Positions 60,101-64,000 of a stretch of 64,000 bases of DNA are shown piece by piece; within the stretch, counting starts at the first letter, position 1, and the number at the start of each line of letters is the position of its first letter. The DNA lies in NCBI RefSeq assembly GCF_020536995.1, contig NC_068364.1, positions 46,031,981 through 46,095,980 of the forward strand, written 5' to 3'. The notes below the pieces were generated by a model. The model did no database searches. It worked only from the letters and a program-made list of their open reading frames with translations, and was not told the DNA's origin. The stretch is from Dreissena polymorpha (taxonomy: Eukaryota; Mollusca; Bivalvia; Myida; Dreissenidae). The translations under genes and the position numbers were made by a program.

Positions 60101-62734
60101 TACGTGCTCATCATTTGAGTAAGGTTGAAAACAAGAGGGTGTACAGATAAAACATATGGTGTCCACCTAGTGATCTAAAGGTACTTAGTTTGATACTCTC
60201 TGGTCTCTAAAGAAACAAAGAATTACTCTACACAATAACAAGAGGGCCAAGATGACCCTAGTTCGCTCACCTGAGAGGAGTCGGTTCATTCAATCTTTAC
60301 CTAATGTCAAACTTGACCTAGATATTGACCAGACAAACATCCTGGTCAAGTTTCATCATTATTGAACCAAAACTCTGGCGTAGGGATTGTTTTTGTAAGA
60401 TTTGAAATGGTGACCTATATTTTGAGTTGACCCCCCTTACCAAACATCAAACTTTGCTTACAAGGATTTTGTGTAATATAATGAAAATTTGGACAATCTA
60501 AGGGCAATAATTATGGCATTAATTATGTGATTTTGCTCATCATCAAACTTGACTGAGATCTTTCAGCAATTTTGATAAAGAATGCTTGAGAAATGTGAAT
60601 GCTAGAGTGTTTACAAACCAATGTGGATGAACGGACAGCGGACAAAGACCAATCCTAAAACCTCACCTGAGCAATCAGGTGAGCTAAAAAGTGTTTCACC
60701 GATCTGAGCCATTTTCCAACTTGTCCAAGAAATCAATAAAACCAATGTATTGACTAAGTTTCACGATGATTAGGCAAAATATGTGACTTCTACAGTGTTC
60801 GATCACAAGGTTTCTCTCTATATAGTCACATAAGGAAAACTGCCCCACCCCCCTGGCAGCCATGTTTATTGACCCATCGAGTCCATTTGCAAACTCATCT
60901 GCGATATATATAAAACCAATCTTTTCACCAAGTTTCATGATGATTGGGCATAAAATGTGACTTCTAGATTGTTCACAAGCTTTTTTTTTACTATATAAAT
61001 ATAAGAAAACTGCCCCCCCCCCCCCCCGGCAGCCATGTTATTCAACTGACCGGAACCATTTTCCAACTCAACTCTCGTATAAGGAAACAAATGTTCTGAC
61101 CAAATTTCATGAAAATTTGGCAAAAAATGTGACTTCTTGAGTGTTCACATGTTATCACTATATACATATAGTGAAAAATGCCCCGCCCAATGGCGGCCGT
61201 GTTTTTTCACCGATCTGGACCATTTTCAAACTCGTCCGACATATCAATAAAACCAATGTTTTGATTAACTTTCATGATGATTGGGCCAAAATTGTGACTT
61301 CTAGAGTGTTTACAAGGTTTCTCTTTAGCCATTTAAGGAAAACTGCCCCGCCCACTGGCGGCCATGTTTTTCAATGGACCGGAACCACCTTTGAACTCAA
61401 CCAACATATCATTAAGACAAACATTTTTACAAAGTTACATGAAGATTTGGCATGAAATGTGACTTCTACAGTGTACAAGTTTTTTCTTTTTTTTGACCTA
61501 GTGACCTAGTTTTTGACACGGCACGACCCAGTTTCCAATTTGACCGAGATTTCACTGGGACGAAGCTTCTGACCAGGTGTCATAAAGATCGAACAATAAA
61601 TGTGGCCTCTAGAGTGTTTACGAACAAATGTTAACGGACGGACAGACAACGGACAAAGACTGGTCACAAAAGCTCACCTGAGCAATCAGGTGAGCTAAAA
61701 AAAACAAGAGCTGTCAGCATAGGATGACACATGCCCCCTATAAATGCTTTGATAGAAGTTATGAGCATTTTAATATGCTAAATCCTTGAAATGCACTAAG
61801 TGACCCCCTTGACCTAGTTTTTGACCCGGCATGACCCATATTAGCACTTGACCTAGATATTGTCTAGATACAACTTCTGACCAAGTTTGGTAAAGATTAA
61901 GATTGGATGAAAAGTATTTGAAATAGAGAGCGGACCCGAAAAGTGTGACAGACAGACAGACAGACTGACAGACGGACAGTGCGAAAACTATATACCCCCT
62001 TTTCTTCAAAAGGGTGCATAAAAAATCAAGAGTGTCTCAATATGCCTTGTGATGCATTATAGCCTAAATATATAGGCTTAAACTTCACTTCACAAAATAG
62101 CAATCTGATAACAACGATCTAAACAAATTTATATATGAATTAAAAGATGCTCTCTGAAATACTACATTCTGTATGAACAGTTTTCATGAATACAGACATA
62201 AAGCATGATTTAAATCATGTCCTGATCTGAAGCGAAGTGAAAATAACCATAGGCAGCCAGTATAAAACCAGAACAGCCTCTGAGTAACTTGCAGTATGTT
62301 CGGATTTTATGCTGTATGCTGCTCATCCGTATCTTAAGGTTTAAAAAGAAGCTGTTAAGACGTCAATCTTGCAAAAACAATCTTTACTTTAATTTGATTT
62401 CATTAGAGACTACAAACTGGTCAAAATGCATATGTGTGTGATTAATTAAGTAACAAACACAACATACCTTATTCACAACACCCTGCTTGACCTTGGAAAG
62501 CAGTTCAGCAGTGTTAGACCCAGGTATAGAACCATTCGGTATGAAGTCTCCCTTCTGGTCTGGTCTAGGCTTGAAGGTCTGGGGGGTGGGGGAAGCCTTA
62601 CCCCCAGAGTCAGCAGTGGGTAAGGAGGCCTGATATGTGTGCGCTTTTGGTCCTTGAGGTATCACAGTAGGGGTATGCATGCCTGGAACATTTACATTCT
62701 CCATAACCCTTTCCCAATCAGGAGCAGGAGCAAA
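47584..62734 (-). CDS. SPATS2: SPATS2/SPATS2L-family protein, eleven exons, 5' end outside window
   Basis: Exons in order: 62734-62468, 60071-59975, 58896-58768, 56748-56616, 54105-54047, 53011-52902, 52402-52300, 51247-51140, 50086-49938, 49039-48931, 48191-47584. They total 1872 bases (623 residues plus stop), and all junction phases agree. The diagnostic core is exons 4-7 of this list: NLEKSGKDLHRQVVSLERLR, EEEVDRSVKKVKAVIDEIRH, LTEPQLTELRADIKHFVSER and KLDEDIARVTRF. These align with the coiled-coil SPATS2-like domain of human SPATS2L (KSVKDLQRC..., QLAELRAEIKHFVSERKYDEE as I recall it). The N-terminal UBA-like part is not in the window. The C-terminus is low-complexity, with a short helix (HEIAELQRRLKH) and an RG/RGG- and SPRR-rich basic tail suggesting RNA binding. 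Vertebrate relatives are RNA-associated and found in cytoplasm/nucleolus; the mollusc function is not known. Confidence 0.9.
48427..48571. repeat. Inverted repeat (hairpin), arms about 65 bp
   Basis: AGAATAATAGGTTAGTGTTG and GATTATAGATCAGGTTTATC are mirrored by GATAAACCTTATCTATAATC and CAACACTGATCTATTATTCT, around GCACGAGCC...GCTTTTTCG. Confidence 0.9.
48572..48753. mobile_element. Small TIR element with paired CRE-like sites
   Basis: TTTATCCCACTTTT and AAAAGTGGGATAAA form the ends. Inside, TGACGTCA occurs at 48647-48654 and 48669-48676 next to TTTCGCTGGAT, as in the related element at about 13979-14170. Confidence 0.75.
48931..49039 (-). CDS. SPATS2: SPATS2-like exon j
   Basis: Encodes GIPVQTYPERISSAPAAPTV and AAETDTPKNVATSSAR. 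The acceptor TTTTGAAG is used; TACAG 15 bases further in would also keep phase, so the exon start is not settled. Donor GTATGT, phase 1. Confidence 0.72.
49100..49860 (-). repeat. Intron with degenerate tandem 'TTTATNACAAGTGACCTTATTT' repeats
   Basis: From about 49395 to 49830, about ten to eleven units of 40-45 bp repeat 'TTTATTTATGACAAGTGACC', 'TTATTTAAGCATGTG' with many substitutions. It lies in the SPATS2-like intron between exons i and j. Confidence 0.75.
49938..50086 (-). CDS. SPATS2: SPATS2-like exon i
   Basis: Encodes THTVPPSGPSKPSAAPTDTI, KPSVPHVDPAEAHEIAELQR and RLKHSLTLE: a Pro-rich linker followed by a short helix. Acceptor TATGCTGCAG, donor GTCAGT, phase 0. Several out-of-frame shadows overlap. 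Confidence 0.82.
50087..51139 (-). other. SPATS2-like intron between exons h and i
   Basis: About 1 kb, AT-rich. The apparent plus-strand frames have no homology and no element ends are visible. Confidence 0.6.
51140..51247 (-). CDS. SPATS2: SPATS2-like exon h
   Basis: Encodes VVPVKSSYQWHGSSVVDAVL and TSTGTVESSIQATGSS, disordered. Acceptor TTCTCTCTGCAG, donor GTAAGT, phase 1. Confidence 0.82.
51612..51960. repeat. Dispersed repeat, family 5, long copy
   Basis: AACAAGAGATGTGTTTGTCA to CCGATCATTCGATCCGGGGG, then GCATAAAAA. It includes CTTGAAGGATGACCTTGACC, CACTCAAAATGTGCAGCTTC and GACAGACAGACAGG. Confidence 0.88.
51974..52105. mobile_element. Short palindromic element, family 4
   Basis: TTAATCCTTTCCAACTCAGA to CAGTATCTAAGGGTGGAA, with ACAGCATAAATCCAGAACAG and a TAACTCGTAGTCTGTTCAGG centre. 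Confidence 0.8.
52300..52402 (-). CDS. SPATS2: SPATS2-like exon g
   Basis: Encodes HFVSERKLDEDIARVTRFVY and DDDSMKKRIQQFAE, ending the conserved core. The HFVSERK motif is the clearest family signature. Donor GTATAT, phase 1. Confidence 0.93.
52636..52815 (+). mobile_element. tRNA-derived SINE, plus orientation
   Basis: CCTGGCGTACTGGATATGGT (A-box region) and CCGTTCGATCCCC (B box, about 52681-52692). The tail GTACTGGTTCTAGTCCCAGG and AAGCTAAAATAAATAGGTTT is shared with the minus copy at 22656-22822. It is in an intron of the SPATS2-like gene. Confidence 0.88.
52902..53011 (-). CDS. SPATS2: SPATS2-like exon f
   Basis: Encodes ATFITRQGQATQLKTMIDRA and ERLTEPQLTELRADIK in the conserved core. 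Acceptor ATTTGCAG, donor GTCTGT, phase 0. Confidence 0.92.
53035..53215. mobile_element. Family-1 MITE, partial
   Basis: ACTGGGCTAAATGCATAAGC, CAACACTTTCCGCTTTTATG, AAATCCAGTTTAGGAAGGAA, then GTGTCGTTTCTGATTAGCCT. The outer right end is missing. Confidence 0.8.
53216..54046 (-). other. SPATS2-like intron between exons e and f
   Basis: AT-rich apart from the MITE fragment; no other element recognised. Confidence 0.6.
54047..54105 (-). CDS. SPATS2: SPATS2-like exon e
   Basis: A 59-bp exon encoding LDAKESSLVVELNAVRAAG, equivalent to the vertebrate stretch after LHNC. The split cysteine (TG+T) and histidine (C+AT) codons fit both neighbours. Donor GTAAGT. Confidence 0.88.
54203..54745. mobile_element. 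TTAA-edged foldback element, 543 bp
   Basis: TTAAAGGGACTGTCAACCAC at the left and CCAGTCCCTTTAA at the right. Arms extend about 150 bp with a CACGACGAAGAAAAGAAAAG / TTTTCTTTTTTTCGTCGTCGTG pairing (partly shown) and AAAATACCGTAT / ATACGGTATTTT. No coding capacity. Confidence 0.88.
54955..55510. mobile_element. Family-1 MITE with an internal 23-bp satellite
   Basis: The left arm has GCTTATTGCATGTTTGTAAA and the right arm TAATCTGGGATGACACTTTC, GCACATGCATAAAACCC. The centre is occupied by the tandem array at 55025-55369, whose unit derives from the family's own TTCAGGGACGACACT segment. Confidence 0.88.
55025..55369. repeat. 23-bp tandem repeat, 15 units
   Basis: Unit ATTCAGGGACGACACTATCC plus TCT. 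The first two units carry GACTAC instead of GACGAC; the rest are essentially identical, implying recent expansion. The 23-residue periodic open frame over it is the repeat read three times. Confidence 0.98.
55511..55779 (-). other. SPATS2-like intron, unique part
   Basis: AT-rich, no element recognised between the MITE and the exon-tail array. Confidence 0.5.
55780..56615 (-). repeat. Tandem array of partial copies of exon d tail plus donor
   Basis: On the plus strand, variants of CCAGTGTCTGATCTCATCAA, TGACTGCCTTGACCTTCTT and CACAGAGC, then AAGAATAGGACAGGTAAATA, recur at about 55784, 55881, 55980, 56090, 56182, 56350 and 56484 before the genuine exon at 56616. Spacing is 92-168 bp. The two copies nearest the exon are almost identical to each other; those further away are more diverged. 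Confidence 0.9.
56616..56748 (-). CDS. SPATS2: SPATS2-like exon d, start of the conserved coiled-coil core
   Basis: Encodes NLEKSGKDLHRQVVSLERLR, LVFEEEVDRSVKKVKAVIDE and IRH. Acceptor GTTTTTCCAG, donor GTACGC, phase 2. Its last ~65 bases and donor are repeated in decaying tandem copies in the following intron. Confidence 0.92.
56749..57100 (-). repeat. Tandem repeat, about 85-bp units, 3-4 copies
   Basis: CCTCAGCCCTTATGCCATAG, GCCCATATTGACAAATTTTG and AGTCTGAAATATCAAGGGTT recur at about 56780, 56857, 56950 and 57025, just upstream (minus strand) of exon d. Confidence 0.88.
57101..57617. mobile_element. TTAA-edged TIR element carrying a tRNA-like module, 517 bp
   Basis: TTAAAGGGGTCTTTTCACAG on the left and CGTGAAAAGATCCCTTTAA on the right are imperfect inverted repeats, each with TTAA at its edge. 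Inside, on the minus strand, a tRNA-like sequence is present. No protein is encoded. Confidence 0.85.
57233..57325 (-). ncRNA. tRNA-like Pol III module inside the TIR element
   Basis: Minus strand: GGCGGAATAGCTCAGTAGGC (A box TAGCTCAGTAGG), then a 30-base interval and CACTGGTTCGAAACCTGGTC (B box GGTTCGAAACC), followed by a TTTTCC/TTTTTTT run at about 57205-57225 as a possible terminator. The acceptor stem does not pair well and the middle is too long for a normal tRNA, so it is a tRNA-derived relic, not a tRNA gene. Confidence 0.65.
57618..58767 (-). other. SPATS2-like intron between exons c and d, distal part
   Basis: AT-rich. CAGGGGGCCGTTTCATAAAC near 57960 resembles an end motif of some animal DNA transposons, but I found no partner. 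No exon. Confidence 0.5.
58768..58896 (-). CDS. SPATS2: SPATS2-like exon c, histidine-rich
   Basis: Encodes SHSHGRPPGHHNNHDNHLHD, NRERTESTSSIDGSHGGK and KHTY: low-complexity His/Asn/Ser-rich sequence. Acceptor ATACTTGCAG, donor GTAAGA, phase 1, joining to the core-domain exon. Confidence 0.8.
58928..59197. mobile_element. Family-1 palindromic MITE
   Basis: GAAAACAGGGCTTAATGCAT, GTCACAGATTAGCCTGTGAA, GGCTAATCAGGGACGAAACT and, at the right, CTGGGACAACACTTAACGTA and AAGCCTAGTTTCCTCAGAGC. Confidence 0.9.
59198..59621 (-). other. SPATS2-like intron, unique part
   Basis: No element or exon recognised. Confidence 0.5.
59622..59900. repeat. Dispersed repeat, family 5
   Basis: AAGAGATGTGTTTGTCAGAA to ATACCCCCTATCCTTCAATT then AGGGGCATAAAA; a copy of the repeats at 42118 and 51612 with small deletions. 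Confidence 0.88.
59975..60071 (-). CDS. SPATS2: SPATS2-like exon b
   Basis: Encodes TEVNLPGQIEVSSAAEKSEA and LPQRQPKQRTHS, a disordered linker. Acceptor CACATTTCAG, donor GTAGAA, ending in phase 1. Confidence 0.8.
60140..60230 (+). mobile_element. Partial SINE-like fragment
   Basis: ATGGTGTCCACCTAGTGATC and the following B-box-like stretch resemble the interior of the tRNA-derived SINE at 52636, with strong divergence. Confidence 0.4.
60238..61700. repeat. Bivalve-type dispersed repeat, composite
   Basis: Begins AACAAGAGGGCCAAGATGAC, TCGCTCACCTGAG. A CCTGAGCAATCAGGTGAGCT terminus occurs at both about 60665 and 61677, suggesting two joined copies. The second part has about 170-bp units (GATCTGGACCATTTTCAAAC, CAATAAAACCAATGTTTTGA, GATGATTGGGCCAAAATTGT, CTGCCCCGCCCACTGGCGGCC) and a C run of about 16 at 61013. 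Confidence 0.88.
61703..62028. repeat. Bivalve-type dispersed repeat
   Basis: ACAAGAGCTGTCAGCATAGG, then ATGACACATGCCCCC, TTGACCTAGTTTTTGACCCG, a GACAGACAGACAGACTGACA run, and CTTCAAAAGGGTGCATAAAA. Confidence 0.85.
62226..62345. mobile_element. Short palindromic element, family 4, diverged
   Basis: GCGAAGTGAAAATAACCATA, CAGTATAAAACCAGAACAGC, TGAGTAACTTGCAGTATGTT and ATGCTGCTCATCCGTATC. Confidence 0.65.
62468..62734 (-). CDS. SPATS2: SPATS2-like exon a (first visible)
   Basis: Encodes FAPAPDWERVMENVNVPGMH then Pro/Ser/Thr-rich sequence to VKQGVVNK, a phase 0-0 exon. The donor is GTATGT. The 30 bases encoding FAPAPDWERV lie inside the end of a family-4 MITE, so the true 3' splice site may be the CATTTTTAG used here or one a little further in. 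Confidence 0.75.
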
Positions 62735-63185
62735 CTAAAAATGACTATATGCAACCAGCATAAAAGCAGAAAAGCCTGCGAGTAACTCGCAAGCTGTTCT
62801 CTGTTTATGCTGTTTGCTGCTCAACAGTATTATAGGGTCTGTTTATGCTGTTTGCTGCTCAACAGTATTATAGGGTAGGCTGTTTGCTGCTCAACAGTAT
62901 TATAGGGTAGGCTGTTTGCTCCTCAACAGTATTATAGGGTAGGCTGTTTGCTGCTCAACAGTATTATAGGGTAGGCTGTTTGCTGCTCAACAGTATTATA
63001 GGGTAGGCTGTTTGCTGCTCAACAGTATTATAGGGTAGGCTGTTTGCTGCTCAACAGTATTATAGGGTAGGCTGTTTGCTGCTCAACAGTATTATAGGGT
63101 AGGAGTTGAAGCTGTTCTCTGTTTATGCTGTTTGCTGCTCAACAGTATTATAGGGTAGGAGTTGAAGACTTTTAAACTTGAATCT
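62705..63185. mobile_element. Family-4 element with an expanded 32-bp tandem array
   Basis: Left end ATAACCCTTTCCCAATCAGG, overlapping exon a of the SPATS2-like gene, then GCAACCAGCATAAAAGCAGA and GCGAGTAACTCGCAAGC. Its distal arm has expanded into the array at 62809-63163. Confidence 0.8.
62809..63163. repeat. 32-bp tandem repeat, about nine units plus flanking longer ones
   Basis: Unit GCTGTTTGCTGCTCAACAGT then ATTATAGGGTAG. Spacing is 38 bp for the first pair, then 32 bp, ending with a longer unit. One unit has CTCCTC for CTGCTC; the rest are identical. Confidence 0.97.
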
Positions 63186-63262
63186 AGTAACAAGGTCTTA
63201 AATTTAATTTGATTTTCTTAGGAACTACAAACACATCAAAAATCGTGCAGACAACATTCTCC

Positions 63263-63372
63263 TTAACCTTTTCCCACTCAGAAGCAAAGTGAAATGGCTA
63301 CATGAAACCAGCATAAAACCAGAACAGTATGCGAATAGCTTGTGTGCTGCACAAGTTTTATGCTGGTTTATG
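63263..63372. mobile_element. Short palindromic element, family 4, partial
   Basis: TTAACCTTTTCCCACTCAGA, AGTGAAATGGCTACATGAAA, CCAGCATAAAACCAGAACAG and TTTTATGCTGGTTTATGAC; the distal arm is missing. Confidence 0.75.
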
Positions 63373-63479
63373 ACATATGTTACACTGTGTGATTTTACCA
63401 AATTGATACTTGTCTTAATTTTTCAAAAAATTATGTCTCACGTTTTGGGGAGCTCACAATAAATTGAAACATATGCAAA

Positions 63480-64000
63480 AAAGAGATGTGTTCGTCAGAA
63501 ACACAATGCCCCCTACTGTGCCGCTTTGAGATACAATTTCTATTTATCATTTGGCAGGTATAGAAATAATCTCCCTATAAAACTTATTTTACTTCCCATG
63601 GATTTTGTCCAATCCAACCGGGGGGGGGGGGGAGGGGTTTAAAAAAAACTTTGACAAATCATTCATTTGAGTTATAAATAATCCAAATAATAAATCTGTA
63701 CAATGAAAAGAAGTTAAATTCTTGGTAAGGAATTATATAATATGAGATTTATAATTATATAAATTACTTCCCTTGAAAATAATTGTCTCTAACAAATCTC
63801 TATTTTTAGTAGCAAATAATTAAAAGCCACTCTCTATTTTCAGTAGCAAATAATTAAAAGCCACTACCATGACTGTAGATTCACCACTCAATGTGCAGCT
63901 CCATGAGATACACATGCTCGCCAAATATCAAGTTGCTATGTTCAATATTGAATAATTATCTCCCTTTAAAGCTTATTACTTCCCTTTGATTTATATTTTT
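63480..64000. repeat. Dispersed repeat, family 5, cut by the window edge
   Basis: AAGAGATGTGTTCGTCAGAA, CACAATGCCCCCTACTG, then a run of 14 G near 63620, a short duplication (CTCTATTTTYAGTAGCAAAT twice at about 63800-63860) and CACCACTCAATGTGCAGCTC. It continues past the right end. Confidence 0.8.

Overview
This is a eukaryotic, AT-rich, repeat-dense window with spliced genes, and it looks like a bivalve mollusc. The interspersed repeats are of kinds I remember from heterodont bivalves, especially a palindromic element built around CAGGCTAATCAGGGACGACA that I associate with Dreissena-type mussels. The species guess is from memory and is not proven by the sequence. There are no bacterial operons, CRISPR arrays, rRNA genes or recognisable retroviral elements.

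Three host genes can be read exon by exon. All are on the minus strand, and every internal junction keeps splice signals and reading phase. (1) 10221-16096: a complete six-exon gene for a 282-residue type I membrane protein (signal peptide, WSC domain, Sushi/CCP domain, one transmembrane helix, tyrosine-rich tail with an ITAM-like motif). (2) 25237-35426: nine exons of a sialate O-acetylesterase (SIAE), complete except for a first signal-peptide exon that I could not find. (3) 47584-62734: eleven exons (623 residues) of a SPATS2/SPATS2L-family protein with an RG/RGG-rich C-terminus; its N-terminal exons lie beyond the right edge. A small possible secreted peptide (2753-2965, plus) is much less certain.

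Layout: 1-7 kb is repeats and AT-rich spacer. At 7.1-9.65 kb a LINE 3' fragment is split by a 2.17-kb hAT-like element with an 8-bp target duplication. The WSC-Sushi gene fills 10-16 kb. At 16.1-25.2 kb there is no recognised gene, but there are a pogo/mariner-type MITE, two large CCTG/CCTA tetranucleotide tracts enclosing a diverged copy of the receptor gene's intron 1, and a tRNA-derived SINE. SIAE fills 25.2-35.4 kb, with a roughly 40-unit 46-bp minisatellite and a 345-bp AC tract in its introns. At 35.4-47.6 kb there are only dispersed repeats. SPATS2 fills 47.6-62.7 kb, its introns packed with palindromic MITEs, SINE-like repeats and MITE-derived satellites.

The most unusual signals are: a decaying tandem array of the tail and donor site of one SPATS2 exon (55.78-56.75 kb); the first ten codons of another SPATS2 exon lying inside the end of a MITE; satellites growing from within MITEs; a TIR element carrying a Pol III-like tRNA module; and the ITAM-like tail on an invertebrate WSC-Sushi receptor.
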